A stretch of 64,000 bases of DNA from CABZJG01 sp902512685 (GCA_051201605.1 CP179201.1:372001-436000); one strand, 5' to 3'; positions 9,216 through 18,950 are shown, counted from the first letter of the stretch. The notes: generated by a model not told the origin, from the sequence alone. Program-made: numbers and translations.

Positions 9216-9908
9216 TTGACACAAAATTTGCATCAGGAAGAAAATGCAAAGCTGTTAGACGCGATTTTGCTGCATGTGCCGTTTGATGGATGGTCGCAGG
9301 TATCTTTTGCCGCGGCTTGTCAAGATTGCGATATTGACGTCTCAATTGCCCGTATTCAATGTCCCAGAGGGGCGTTGGATCTGGCCGTCATGTTTCATCA
9401 AGCCGGCGATCAGGCGATGCAAAGGCAATTGGATGATATGGATTTGTCGGGCCTGAAGTTCCGTGAAAAAGTCACGGCGGCAGTGCGGGCGCGGATTGAG
9501 GTTATTGCCGATAAAGAAGCTGTTCGGCGGGGATCGACGTTGTTTTCATTGCCGCAAAACGCGATCGAAGGCGCAGGCCTGATTTGGGGCACAAGCGATG
9601 CGATCTGGACCCATCTCGGAGACACCTCTGCTGATGTGAACTGGTACACAAAACGCGCCAGTTTGAGCGCGGTCTATGGCGCCTGTATCCTGTACTGGCT
9701 GGGCGATGATAGCCCGGATCATGCGGCCACATGGGATTTTCTGGACCGCCGAATAAAAAATGTAATGCAGTTTGAAAAAGCAAAAGCCGAAATTAATAAA
9801 AATGCCGTGTTCAAGCAATTGCTTGCTGGACCACTTTGGTTGGCAAGTAAAATAAAAGCCCCCGCAACAAAGCCGGGGATGACCTTGCCGGGTCAATGGC
9901 GCAATTGA
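9216..9908 (+). CDS. coq9: COQ9 family protein (ubiquinone biosynthesis)
   Basis: COQ9 is a TetR-fold lipid-binding protein that assists ubiquinone biosynthesis hydroxylases. The 230-residue protein shows a DAILLHVPFDGWSQVSFAAA helix at the N-terminus, a RRGSTLFSLPQNAIEGAGLIW region and the conserved WYTKRASLSAVYGA segment near residue 160. The start is probably the rare TTG at 9216, because an AAGGAG site lies at 9203-9208 at ideal distance; a TTG at 9186 in frame has no such site. A quinone oxidoreductase follows after 16 bases, so the pair likely shares a transcript around quinone metabolism. Confidence 0.9.
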   Translation: MTQNLHQEENAKLLDAILLHVPFDGWSQVSFAAACQDCDIDVSIARIQCPRGALDLAVMFHQAGDQAMQRQLDDMDLSGLKFREKVTAAVRARIEVIADKEAVRRGSTLFSLPQNAIEGAGLIWGTSDAIWTHLGDTSADVNWYTKRASLSAVYGACILYWLGDDSPDHAATWDFLDRRIKNVMQFEKAKAEINKNAVFKQLLAGPLWLASKIKAPATKPGMTLPGQWRN

Positions 9909-9924
9909 AATTAAGGGCGTTGAT

Positions 9925-10914
9925 ATGACCAATCCTATGCGAGCGATCGAAATAAGCCAAGCTGGCGGCCCCGAGGTGCTAAACCTGTGCGAGCGTCCGG
10001 TTCCAACACCTGCCCATGGGCAGGTGGTTCTAAAACTGGCGTATGCCGGGGTAAACCGGCCCGATGCATTGCAGCGCGCCGGGCTTTATAATCCGCCCAA
10101 AGGCGCCAGTGATCTGCCCGGGCTTGAAGCCTCTGGCACTGTGGCTGCAGTGGGCAGCGGTGTGAACGACTTAAAAATCGGCGATGCGGTTTGTGCCCTT
10201 TTGCCCGGCGGCGGCTATGCCGAATATGCCGCCACACCTGCGGCCCATTGTCTGCGGGTCCCAAAGGGGTTGGATATGCGCTCTGCTGCCTGTCTTCCTG
10301 AGACGTATTTTACCGTCTGGACCAATGTGTTTATGCGCGGCGGCTTGCAAGCCGGCGAGCGGTTCTTGGTGCATGGGGGCTCTTCTGGTATCGGCACGAC
10401 GGCCATTCAGCTTGCAACTGCTTTTGGCGCGCGGGTTTTTGCCACCGCCGGCTCGGCGGAAAAATGTGATGCCTGCACCGCGCTTGGCGCCGAGCGGGCA
10501 ATCAATTACCGCAATGATGATTTTGTTGACGTGATCAAAGAAGAGGGCGGCGCCAATTTAATTCTGGATATGGTGGGGGGTGAGTATATCCCGCGCAATA
10601 TCCGCGCCTTGGCCGATGATGGCCGCTTGGTGCAAATTGCCTTTTTGCAAGGACCAAAGGTTGAGCTGAATTTTGCCCAGCTGATGACCCGCCGCCTTAC
10701 CATCACCGGCAGCACGCTGCGGCCGCAATCTGACCTTGCCAAAGCCACTATCGCTGAGCAGCTGCTTAAAAACGTCTGGCCGCTTTTGGATCAGGGCCGG
10801 TTGCATCCGGTGATCGACAGCACCTTTGATCTTACCGAGGCGGCCGCTGCCCACGCCCGCATGGAAAGCAGCGCCCATATTGGAAAGATCGTTTTGAAAG
10901 TTGCGGGGGATTAA
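9925..10914 (+). CDS. NAD(P)H:quinone oxidoreductase, PIG3-type medium-chain reductase
   Basis: Zinc-free medium-chain dehydrogenase/reductase of 329 residues. It starts MRAIEISQAGGPEVL and has the quinone oxidoreductase sequence GVNRPDALQRAGLYNPPKG near residue 48, then a nucleotide-binding VHGGSSGIGTTAIQLA motif around residues 149-164. No structural or catalytic zinc cysteines are present, in line with the PIG3/zeta-crystallin group that reduces quinones with NADPH. It follows COQ9 closely and is probably co-transcribed. Confidence 0.9.
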   Translation: MTNPMRAIEISQAGGPEVLNLCERPVPTPAHGQVVLKLAYAGVNRPDALQRAGLYNPPKGASDLPGLEASGTVAAVGSGVNDLKIGDAVCALLPGGGYAEYAATPAAHCLRVPKGLDMRSAACLPETYFTVWTNVFMRGGLQAGERFLVHGGSSGIGTTAIQLATAFGARVFATAGSAEKCDACTALGAERAINYRNDDFVDVIKEEGGANLILDMVGGEYIPRNIRALADDGRLVQIAFLQGPKVELNFAQLMTRRLTITGSTLRPQSDLAKATIAEQLLKNVWPLLDQGRLHPVIDSTFDLTEAAAAHARMESSAHIGKIVLKVAGD

Positions 10915-11060
10915 TACCAAAATAATGATCAGTGGTGTGGATGATGCATCAGATATTCTGCACCAAGGCGATTATGCATTTCACAGAAATTATGCGCAGC
11001 CGCCCCAAAATATTGTTTCCGAGGCCTTTTGCAGAGGACGCTTTTCAAGACCACTTGAAC

Positions 11061-13508
11061 CTAGGCTTTAACCCGCGATGAGGTCGGATCATACATCGGC
11101 TTTAGCGACGCCTCTGCTTTAAACCGCGTGCCGGCCACATCAATTTCATAGCTTGAGGCCAGGAGTTGTTCCGCCGTTTCTGACGTGCAGGGCACATATC
11201 CCATGCCCATTGCGCCGCCCAAATGGTGACCATAAGCGCCTGAGCTGACGTAGCCGATAATTTCTCCATCGCGCAGTATTGGCTCGTTATGATAAAGCAG
11301 TGGCTCTGGATCGGTCAGCTTGAATTGCATCAAGCGCTTATCAAGCCCAGCCTCTTTTTTGCGCAGCACCGCATCGCGGCCGATAAAGTCGGGTTTGGCG
11401 GTTTTGACCGCAAAGCCCAGACCGGCCTCAAGCACATGATCTTCACAGGTGATATCATGGCCAAAATGGCGAAAGGCTTTTTCACTGCGGCAGCTGTCCA
11501 TCACATGCATTCCGCAGAGCTTCATTTGATGATCAGCGCCCGCCTCATAAAGGGTTTCGAAAACATGGCCCGCCATATCGCTGCTGATATAAATTTCCCA
11601 GCCCAGCTCACCCACATAGCTGACCCGATGCACCCGTGCGAGGCCCATACCGATCTCGACCTCTTGCATGGTGCCAAAAGGGTTGGCGGCGTTACTAAAG
11701 TCATTGGGCGACACCGCTTGCATCAAGGCCCGCGCATTTGGCCCCATCACCGCCAAAACGCCTTCGGATGCGGTTACATCGGTGATCACCACATTACGCT
11801 CGCCCATGTGGCGGCGCAGCCAGGTTTCATCCGCGAGGCGTGTGGCCGCCGGCGTGACCACCAGATAGGCGGTTTCAGAAAGCCGCGTAACCGTGACATC
11901 CGCTTCAATGCCGGCCGCAGCGTTTAAAAACTGCGTATAGGTAATTTTGCCCACCGGCCCGGACATATCCGCGCCGCATACATGGTTTAGAAAGGCCTCG
12001 GCATCGCGGCCCTCAACCCTGATTTTGCCAAAGGACGACATATCATACATACCTACAGCGCTGCGAATAGCGCGGTGTTCACGGGCCGCGTTTTCAAACC
12101 AGTTTTGGCGTTTCCAAGAATATTTGTAATCACGTTCTTGGCCCTTATCTGCGAACCAGTTTGCCCGCTCCCAACCGGCAAGTTCGCCAAAAACAGCACC
12201 TTTTTCCGCCAAATGGCTGTGAAATGGCGTGCGCCGCACACCCCGGGCCGTGGCCTTTTGTCGGTAGGGATAATGATCGGCGTAAAGCAGACCCAAAGTT
12301 TCTTTTGAGCGTTCAAAAAGATAGTGCTTGTTGCCCTGAAACGGCTGCATCCGGGTGATATCTACATCACCCAGATCAAATGGCTTTTCCCCGCCGTCCA
12401 TCCATTGGCTGAGCGCCATACCCGCGCCGCCAGCCGATTGGATACCTATCGAATTAAAGCCGGCCGCAACCCAGACATTGTCCATCTCGGGCGCCAGTCC
12501 CAGATGATAGGCATCGTCGGGGGTAAAACTTTCCGGTCCATTGAAAAACGTATGGATGCCGGCTTCGCCCAGCATTGGCATCCGGTTGACCGCCATTTCA
12601 AGGATCGGTTCAAAGTGGTCGAAATCCTCGGGCAGCTGGTCAAACTCAAAGTCTTGGGGAATGCCGTCCATGGCCCAGGGCTTTGAATGTGGCTCAAACG
12701 CGCCCAGCATCATTTTACCGGCGTCTTCTTTATAATAGGCACATTCATCGGGTACCCGAAGAACGGGCAGTTGAGTGAGCCCGTCAATCGGTTCAGAGAC
12801 AATATAAAAATGCTCGCAGGCATGAAGCGGTACATTGATCCCTGCCATGCGGCCAACCTCATGACCCCACATGCCGCCGCAATTTACGATCATATCACAG
12901 CTGATATGCCCATTGCTGCCGTCTTCGGCTTGCCAGTCAACACCGGTGACGCGGCGGCCGGCACGTGCAATTCCTGTGACCTTGACCCGCTCTTGCACCA
13001 AAGCGCCGCGTTGCCGCGCGCCCTTGGCCAGTGCCAGCGCAATATTGGCCGGATCGCCTTGGCCGTCCTTATCCAGAAACACGCCCGCTTTTACGTTCTC
13101 AAGATTGAGATGGGGATAGCGCGCGCCGACCTCTTGGGCAGATATTTCTTCAATATCAACGCCAAAGGCGCGGGCCATGGCGGCGGAGCGGAAAATTTCC
13201 TCTTTGCGTTCTTCGCTGAGGGCCACGGTGATCGACCCGACCCGCTTGAACCCTGTGGCCACGCCAGTTTCTGCCTCAAGCGATCCATAAAGCTCTTGGG
13301 AATATTTCGCCAGCTTGGTCATATTGGCGGTTGCGCGCAGCTGGGCGATCAAACCCGCTGCATGCCACGTGGTCCCTGAGGTCAGCTGTTTGCGTTCCAG
13401 CAAAACCACGTCTTTCCACCCCAGTTTGCTCAGGTGATAGGCCACTGAACAGCCAACAACACCGCCGCCGATGATGACAACTCGCGCCTGTTTAGGTAGG
13501 TTTTTCAT
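11061..13508 (-). CDS. FAD-dependent dehydrogenase with C-terminal GcvT domain (dimethylglycine/sarcosine dehydrogenase-like)
   Basis: An 815-residue two-domain flavoprotein. Residues 1-380 are a DAO-type FAD domain with the dinucleotide motif VVIIGGGVVGCSVAYHLS at 11-28 and TSGTTWHAAGL near 43-53, whose His aligns with the covalent FAD attachment site of mitochondrial dimethylglycine dehydrogenase. Residues 430-815 are an aminomethyltransferase (GcvT) domain with YTQFLNAAAGIEADVTVTRL, the usual tetrahydrofolate-binding half. Such enzymes oxidatively N-demethylate glycine derivatives and pass the carbon to folate. It is the last gene of a minus-strand operon, 10 bases after the homocysteine methyltransferase-like gene. 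The precise methylated substrate is unknown. Confidence 0.9.
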   Translation of the reverse strand: MKNLPKQARVVIIGGGVVGCSVAYHLSKLGWKDVVLLERKQLTSGTTWHAAGLIAQLRATANMTKLAKYSQELYGSLEAETGVATGFKRVGSITVALSEERKEEIFRSAAMARAFGVDIEEISAQEVGARYPHLNLENVKAGVFLDKDGQGDPANIALALAKGARQRGALVQERVKVTGIARAGRRVTGVDWQAEDGSNGHISCDMIVNCGGMWGHEVGRMAGINVPLHACEHFYIVSEPIDGLTQLPVLRVPDECAYYKEDAGKMMLGAFEPHSKPWAMDGIPQDFEFDQLPEDFDHFEPILEMAVNRMPMLGEAGIHTFFNGPESFTPDDAYHLGLAPEMDNVWVAAGFNSIGIQSAGGAGMALSQWMDGGEKPFDLGDVDITRMQPFQGNKHYLFERSKETLGLLYADHYPYRQKATARGVRRTPFHSHLAEKGAVFGELAGWERANWFADKGQERDYKYSWKRQNWFENAAREHRAIRSAVGMYDMSSFGKIRVEGRDAEAFLNHVCGADMSGPVGKITYTQFLNAAAGIEADVTVTRLSETAYLVVTPAATRLADETWLRRHMGERNVVITDVTASEGVLAVMGPNARALMQAVSPNDFSNAANPFGTMQEVEIGMGLARVHRVSYVGELGWEIYISSDMAGHVFETLYEAGADHQMKLCGMHVMDSCRSEKAFRHFGHDITCEDHVLEAGLGFAVKTAKPDFIGRDAVLRKKEAGLDKRLMQFKLTDPEPLLYHNEPILRDGEIIGYVSSGAYGHHLGGAMGMGYVPCTSETAEQLLASSYEIDVAGTRFKAEASLKPMYDPTSSRVKA

Positions 13509-13518
13509 GATCTTACCT

Positions 13519-14415
13519 CTATACTATATGATGCCCTGCAGCTTTGATCCGCGCTGCCAGCTCGGCAATATGGTCGGGCCCAACTTCGCAGCATCCGCCG
13601 ACAATTGTGGCCCCTTGATCTATCCAGCCCATGGCAAAATCAGCATAGGCCGCAGGGGATAAGTCACTGCGTTCTTGCAGCGCATCCACGGTTGGCGCAT
13701 CTTTTAAAAACCCTTGGGCAATTTTGGTAAACCCATTGGCATATGCGCCAAATGGGCGGCCAAACTGGGCGGCAATATCAACCGCAGTCGACACCGCTTC
13801 GGGCCGCGAACAGTTGATCAGTATCGCGTCTGTATCGTGGCGGTTTAGCACAGGTGCCAAATCCGCGAGATTTTCGCCCGAGCGCAGCTTGCTGCCATCG
13901 AAGTCTTCCACCGAAACGGCGAGCCATACGGGACGTCCGGACTTCATGGCGGCCCGCAGCGCGCCATCGGCTTGATCCATCGAGCACATGGTTTCAATCA
14001 GCAGCAAATCCACATGCGGTGCCAAGGCGTCGACAACATCCCTATAAAGCTCTTTGGCCTCGGCAGCCGACGGACAGATATCCGGGCGGTATGAGGCAAT
14101 TAATGGCCCAATTGATCCTGCAATTCTGCCGCTACCATGGGCGTTGCGTGCAGATTGCGCGCTTTTGACTGCCTGCGCCCAGAGTGTTTCAATCTGATCT
14201 TGCAGACCCGCCCGTACCAAGCGGTCATGTAGCACCGGATAGGTGTTGGTGGTGGCAACGCTTGCCCCTACATTGAAATACTCGGCATGGACATCGCGCA
14301 GGATATCAGGCTGATCAATCATCACCGTAGTTGACCACAGCGGGGTGGGTGCTTTGCCAGCGCGTTTGACCAGTTCTTGGCCAATTGATCCATCAAGTAG
14401 GGTGATTTCACTCAT
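13519..14415 (-). CDS. Homocysteine S-methyltransferase family protein
   Basis: A 298-residue zinc methyltransferase of the betaine-homocysteine / S-methylmethionine-homocysteine family. It begins ITLLDGSIGQELVKRAG, and the zinc ligands are in INCSRPEAV near residue 201 and GGCCEVGPDHI near residue 274, so all three cysteines are present. It moves a methyl group from an onium donor (betaine, sulfonium) to homocysteine; here the donor is unknown. Its start overlaps the stop of the upstream oxidoreductase by 4 bases and the FAD-GcvT gene follows after 10 bases, so it is embedded in a demethylation pathway. Confidence 0.9.
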   Translation of the reverse strand: MSEITLLDGSIGQELVKRAGKAPTPLWSTTVMIDQPDILRDVHAEYFNVGASVATTNTYPVLHDRLVRAGLQDQIETLWAQAVKSAQSARNAHGSGRIAGSIGPLIASYRPDICPSAAEAKELYRDVVDALAPHVDLLLIETMCSMDQADGALRAAMKSGRPVWLAVSVEDFDGSKLRSGENLADLAPVLNRHDTDAILINCSRPEAVSTAVDIAAQFGRPFGAYANGFTKIAQGFLKDAPTVDALQERSDLSPAAYADFAMGWIDQGATIVGGCCEVGPDHIAELAARIKAAGHHIV

Positions 14416-15488
14416 GTGTTTGGGTTCTCAGGTATAAGCACAAGCTTGCCGACATAGGTTTTGGCCACAAAATCGACCTGTGCCTGTGTGATGTTGGATA
14501 AGGGATATGTTTTTGCGATCATCGGGCGAAGCAGTCCGTGATTGGTTAAATCAACGAGCCGCCTGAATACCTCGGGCGGCTGGAAGGTACAGCCGTGAAT
14601 TGTAATATCGCGCAAATAAATATCGCGTAGGTCGGCGGGTACAACTGGCCCTGCAATTGCCCCTGCGACCGCATAATTCCCGCCCGGGCGCACTGCCATA
14701 ATCAGCTGTGGCCAGATCGGGCCGGCAACCACATCAATGACGGCATCAAACAGCCCCTCGGGCAGGGTCGCATCGTGGCCAAGGGTGGAAAAGGCCCCTG
14801 CGCTGCGCACGGCGGCGGCCTTTTCCGGCGCTGCAAGCGCGGTGACCTGAGCGCCGCGCAGCGCTGCCAATTGCACCGCCGCCAATCCGACATTGCCCGA
14901 AGCTCCGGTGACTAATACCTGCTGATCTTTGCTCACGCCAGCGCGGGTCAAAAGGGTTTCGGCTGTTCCATAGGCACAGGGGATGGCGGCAATCTCAATA
15001 TCGCTGAGCGGTGCGGCGCTTACATCATAAAGATCAACTGCGTCCAGCACACAGTATTGAGCAAATGCGCCATCACGTTCAGAGCCGAGCACCTCATATG
15101 CTCTTTTGTTATCAGGCCTTGGCCGTGGAATGTTGATCGGGCAGGTGACGCGTTGTCCAATATGAAACGCATCCACCTCTGCCCCAAGCGCCATGATACG
15201 GCCGCAGATATCGCCGCCCTGAATGCGTGGAAATGTGAGCGCCCCGCCCCATCCGCCAGCCTCAATATCGGTCTTTTTTGGTATCGCATCTGTGGCTGTG
15301 GTAACTTCACGGGCATACCAGCCTAGGCGGGTATTGATATCGGTGTTGTTTATGCCTGCGGCTGTGACCTGAACCAAGACCTGCCCTTTGCCCGGGGCGG
15401 GCACCGCAATATCCTGCCGCATCTCAAGCGCCTCTGGCCCGCCATGGCGGGTCAGATAAACGCCGCTCATATCGCGCGGCAAGCTCAT
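14412..15488 (-). CDS. Medium-chain dehydrogenase/reductase (zinc alcohol dehydrogenase family)
   Basis: A 358-residue MDR protein with a GroES-like N-terminal half (GKGQVLVQVTAAGINNTDINTRLGWY) and a Rossmann half with LVTGASGNVGLAAVQLAAL near residue 188. An insertion rich in Gly and Trp (EAGGWGGALTFPRIQGGDICG) follows residue 70. The catalytic zinc ligands of classical alcohol dehydrogenases are not evident, so it may be a quinone or enoyl reductase. Both ends overlap neighbours by 4 bases (ATGA), which indicates translational coupling inside the demethylation operon. The substrate is not predictable. Confidence 0.82.
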   Translation of the reverse strand: MSLPRDMSGVYLTRHGGPEALEMRQDIAVPAPGKGQVLVQVTAAGINNTDINTRLGWYAREVTTATDAIPKKTDIEAGGWGGALTFPRIQGGDICGRIMALGAEVDAFHIGQRVTCPINIPRPRPDNKRAYEVLGSERDGAFAQYCVLDAVDLYDVSAAPLSDIEIAAIPCAYGTAETLLTRAGVSKDQQVLVTGASGNVGLAAVQLAALRGAQVTALAAPEKAAAVRSAGAFSTLGHDATLPEGLFDAVIDVVAGPIWPQLIMAVRPGGNYAVAGAIAGPVVPADLRDIYLRDITIHGCTFQPPEVFRRLVDLTNHGLLRPMIAKTYPLSNITQAQVDFVAKTYVGKLVLIPENPNT

Positions 15489-17929
15489 GCTTTTAATCGG
15501 GCATTGTCAGGATCCCATAGCGGCTGATCCGGTTGAACTATGGCTTTGCAGCGCTGGCCGTAAATCTCGACCTCTATTTCAGTGCCCGGAACAGCCAGAT
15601 CACTGCGCAGCATTCCAAGTGCGATGCTGGCATTGACGCGGTACCCCCAAGCGCCCGATGTGGTTTCACCGACCACATCCCCATCGTGCCAGAGCGTGGA
15701 CATATAGGGTGCATCGCAATCACCCGCGTCAACGATCAGCGTGACAAACCGCTTTTTGCTGCCCTGCTGGCGTTCGTTTTGAAGCGCGGCTTTCCCGTTG
15801 AAGTCCTGCGGTTTGTCCAGTTTGATAAACCGGTCCAGCCCGCCTTCGAGCAAGGTATAGTCGGTAGAAAGGTCGCCTTTCCATGTGCGGTAGCCTTTTT
15901 CCATCCGCAGCGCATTTAGGGCATACATGCCAAAAGGTTTTGCCCCCGCCGCCAGAACAGCGTCATAGATTGGCGGCATAGCGGTATTTTCTGCATGAAT
16001 TTCCCAACCCAGCTCACCGGCAAAAGACACACGGATCAAGAAGGCTTTCTGCCCTGCGACGGTGGCAAACTGATGGGTCAGCCAGCCTTGCGATAGATCG
16101 GCATCGGTGATCCCCGACAGCACATCGCGCGCGGTGGGGCCGGTGACGATCAAGGTATCGCGTTCGGTTGTGGTTTCGCGCACGTTAACGCTATCGGGCA
16201 CAGAGTTGCGGATCAACTCGCCATCATGCCATTGCGCGGTGGCCGCAGTGATCAGGACAAAGTTATCCTCGCCAATACGGATACAGGATAATTCGGTTAA
16301 AATACGCCCCCGCGCGTCAGAGACATAGATCAAATTCATGCGGCCCACTTTGGGAATGCCGCCGGTGCAAAAGCTGCGCAACCAGTCGTCGGCGCCGTCG
16401 CCTTGCAGCCAGAAGCGCGAAAATCCGGGCAGATCAAGCACACCGCAGGCATCGCGGACCGCTTCGCATTCTTCGCGGATGCGTGCTTCCCATGGGCCAG
16501 CGCGGTTCCATGTCTGGGTGGTTTTCTCGGACGTATCATCGCCGGATTTGGCAAACCAGTTGGCGCGTTCCCAGCCGTTATAGGCGCCCATGACCCCGCC
16601 CAGTTCGAACACTTTTTCGTGGACGGGCGAAAGTTTTTTATCGCGTCCTGCGGGCCATTCATGCCAGGGAAAATGCATCGCATATTCATGGCCATAAATT
16701 TCCATACCCTTGGCCACGCAATAGTCATGATCGGTATAATCGGTATAGCGGCGCGGATCACAGGACCACATATCCCATTCGGTTTGACCTTCGGTGATCC
16801 ATTCGGCCAGCACCTTGCCGGCGCCGCCGCCCTGCGCGATGCCAAAGGTAAAGACGCAGGCCTCAAACGCATTGGGCACGCCGGGCATCGGGCCAATAAG
16901 CGGCATCCCGTCGGGCGCATAGGGGATCGGGCCGTTGATCACTTTGCTGACCCCGGCAGTGCCCAGCAGCGGCACCCGCGCCATGGCGTCTTCGACATAC
17001 CATTCAAGCCGCTCGAGATCGTCTGGATAAAGCTGAAAGCTAAAGTCTTCGGGCAGCGGGTCAGAGGGGTCGGCCCAATGGGCTTTGCAGTTCCGCTCAT
17101 AGGGGCCAAGGTTTAGCCCGTGCTTTTCCTGACGCAGATAATAGCTGCTGTCCACATCGCGCAGCAGTGGCAGTTTATGGCCATGCTCGGCGCTCCAGGC
17201 CTCAAGCTCGGGGATTTCGTCGGTGAGCATGTATTGGTGGCTCATCACCATCATCGGCACCGTGCGCCCGCCATAGGGTTTGAACCACTCGCCAACGCGC
17301 TGGGCGTAATAACCGGCTGCATTGACCACGAATTCACAGCGGATATCGCCTTTGTCGGTGTTGACGATCCATTCGCCGTTCTCGCGCGACACCCCTGTTG
17401 CGGGCGTAAAGCGCGATACTTTTGCCCCCAGATCACGCGCGCCCTTGGCCAGCGCCTGGGTCAGCTGCGCCGGATCAATATCGCCATCATTGGGATCATA
17501 AAGCGCGCCGTGAAGATCATGGGTTTCGATGAACGGATAGCGGTTTTTAATCTCATCCACTGCCAGTATGTCCAAATCCATCCCCTGCGAACGCCCCATG
17601 CCTTTGGCGCGTTCAAATTCCTGCATCCGCTCTTTGGAATGCGCCAGCCGGATCGAGCCGGTGACATGATAATTCATCGGATAATCCACCGCCTCGCCAA
17701 GCCCGCGATACAGCTCGGTTGAATAGCGCTGCATATTCATCACCGACCATGAGGTGGAAAACGTGGGTACATTGCCCGCCGCGTGCCATGTGCTGCCAGC
17801 GGTTAGCTCATTGCGTTCCAGCAGAACGCAATCAGACCAGCCGGCCTTGGCCAGATGATACAGGCAGGATGCGCCGACAGCGCCGCCCCCTATTATGACA
17901 ACGCGTGCGGTAGACGGGATATCTGCCAT
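15485..17929 (-). CDS. FAD-dependent dehydrogenase with C-terminal GcvT domain, second copy
   Basis: An 814-residue flavoprotein with the same architecture as the one at the operon end but clearly diverged. FAD motif VVIIGGGAVGASCLYHLAKAG at residues 9-29 and TAGSTWHAAGNVPTF near 43-57, again with the His expected to hold FAD; the GcvT half starts near residue 430 and contains RMNLIYVSDARGRILTEL. The substrate region differs (MMVMSHQYMLTDEIPELEAW), so the two copies probably act on different methylated compounds or on successive steps. The start is 14 bases after a LysE gene; the stop overlaps the MDR oxidoreductase by 4 bases. Confidence 0.9.
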   Translation of the reverse strand: MADIPSTARVVIIGGGAVGASCLYHLAKAGWSDCVLLERNELTAGSTWHAAGNVPTFSTSWSVMNMQRYSTELYRGLGEAVDYPMNYHVTGSIRLAHSKERMQEFERAKGMGRSQGMDLDILAVDEIKNRYPFIETHDLHGALYDPNDGDIDPAQLTQALAKGARDLGAKVSRFTPATGVSRENGEWIVNTDKGDIRCEFVVNAAGYYAQRVGEWFKPYGGRTVPMMVMSHQYMLTDEIPELEAWSAEHGHKLPLLRDVDSSYYLRQEKHGLNLGPYERNCKAHWADPSDPLPEDFSFQLYPDDLERLEWYVEDAMARVPLLGTAGVSKVINGPIPYAPDGMPLIGPMPGVPNAFEACVFTFGIAQGGGAGKVLAEWITEGQTEWDMWSCDPRRYTDYTDHDYCVAKGMEIYGHEYAMHFPWHEWPAGRDKKLSPVHEKVFELGGVMGAYNGWERANWFAKSGDDTSEKTTQTWNRAGPWEARIREECEAVRDACGVLDLPGFSRFWLQGDGADDWLRSFCTGGIPKVGRMNLIYVSDARGRILTELSCIRIGEDNFVLITAATAQWHDGELIRNSVPDSVNVRETTTERDTLIVTGPTARDVLSGITDADLSQGWLTHQFATVAGQKAFLIRVSFAGELGWEIHAENTAMPPIYDAVLAAGAKPFGMYALNALRMEKGYRTWKGDLSTDYTLLEGGLDRFIKLDKPQDFNGKAALQNERQQGSKKRFVTLIVDAGDCDAPYMSTLWHDGDVVGETTSGAWGYRVNASIALGMLRSDLAVPGTEIEVEIYGQRCKAIVQPDQPLWDPDNARLKA

Positions 17930-17943
17930 GGTATTTTATCTCC

Positions 17944-18564
17944 CTATTGCCAAGCAAGGCGGGCTGCAAGACCGCCAAAAATGAGTGCCGTGATTTTGTT
18001 GAATGTACGCTGGTAGCTGTGAAGCTTGTCTGACAGCGTCCCTGCCAGAAGCCCATAAGCGATTGTTACGATAATGCCTGTCGATGAAAACAGACCGCCG
18101 AGGATGAGCATTTGCAACCAGACAGGGCCGTTTTGCGGGTTTGTGAACTGTGGTAGAAAAGCAAGAATGAAAAGTGCGACTTTCGGGTTCAGGATGTTGG
18201 TTAGAAACCCTTGTGCGATGGCTTGCCGCATGCTGCTTGCCCCTTCTGATTTTGACTGGCTGCCGGTTTGCGTCCACGCCTGCCACGCCAGATACAGCAG
18301 ATAGGCAGCGCCCAGATAGCGGATGGCATCAAAGGCTATCGGATAGCTTATTAAGACCGCCGCAAGGCCAAAGGCGGCCAGAACCGTATGCACCAAACTG
18401 CCCGTGGTTATGCCGATTGCTGCGGCGATGCCACTGCGTTTGCCGCCCTTGAGCCCAGAGGCCATCGTAAAGGCTACATCTGCCCCCGGCGTCAGATTAA
18501 GCACTATGCCCGCCCCAAGAAAGGTGAGAAGCACATGAGGTTCAAAAAGGCCAAACACCATCAT
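17944..18564 (-). CDS. LysE/RhtB family exporter
   Basis: A 206-residue inner-membrane protein with about six hydrophobic segments and the LysE family signature LNLTPGADVAFTMASGLKGGKRSGIAAAIG near residues 22-51. The second motif is ILNPKVALFILAFLPQF around residue 123. These proteins export amino acids or related small metabolites. The start overlaps the GFA gene by 4 bases and the FAD-GcvT gene follows after 14 bases, so export is presumably of a product or toxic analogue of the demethylation pathway; that is inference. Confidence 0.88.
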   Translation of the reverse strand: MMVFGLFEPHVLLTFLGAGIVLNLTPGADVAFTMASGLKGGKRSGIAAAIGITTGSLVHTVLAAFGLAAVLISYPIAFDAIRYLGAAYLLYLAWQAWTQTGSQSKSEGASSMRQAIAQGFLTNILNPKVALFILAFLPQFTNPQNGPVWLQMLILGGLFSSTGIIVTIAYGLLAGTLSDKLHSYQRTFNKITALIFGGLAARLAWQ

Positions 18565-18950
18565 GAACCAGCCTCAAACTGCGGTGTATTATCCGCGATT
18601 GAATAGTAGTCGCCTTTGTCTGCCACATAGATATGCCGCATGGTTTTCAGCCCGTTTGGTGTCTTTAGCGTGCCGGCCCCGACCGCGGTGCGCCCCTCTC
18701 CGTCCAGCTCATAAAACAGGCTCGACCCGCACCCGGTGCAAAAGCCGCGCCGCGCTTTATCCGACGAGCGGTACCATTTTAAGCTGCTTGATTTGACCAG
18801 CTTCAACTGCCGCATAGGCACTGAGGTAGCGGCCCAATAATGGCCCGAAGTTTTGCGGCATTGCGTGCAATGGCAGGCAATAACCTGCCGCAGCTTGCCG
18901 GCAAGCTCAAACATTACAGCGCTGCATTCACAAGATCCTGAAATTGTCAT
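18561..18950 (-). CDS. GFA family protein (glutathione-dependent formaldehyde-activating-like)
   Basis: A 129-residue zinc protein of the GFA/Mss4-like fold. Cysteines appear in GSCECSAV (residues 5-12), ACHCTQCRKTSGHYW (25-39) and FCTGCGSSLFYEL (70-82), the standard metal-binding pattern. The founding member was proposed to speed formaldehyde-glutathione adduct formation, but most members have no proven reaction. Its place in an operon with two flavoproteins expected to release one-carbon units makes formaldehyde handling a reasonable hypothesis. It is packed between two LysE genes, 3 bases after one and overlapping the other. Confidence 0.88.
   Translation of the reverse strand: MTISGSCECSAVMFELAGKLRQVIACHCTQCRKTSGHYWAATSVPMRQLKLVKSSSLKWYRSSDKARRGFCTGCGSSLFYELDGEGRTAVGAGTLKTPNGLKTMRHIYVADKGDYYSIADNTPQFEAGS

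Noticed and set aside
12687..13379. 230-codon plus-strand frame opposite the FAD-GcvT gene
   Set aside because: Shadow of a verified flavoprotein on the other strand.
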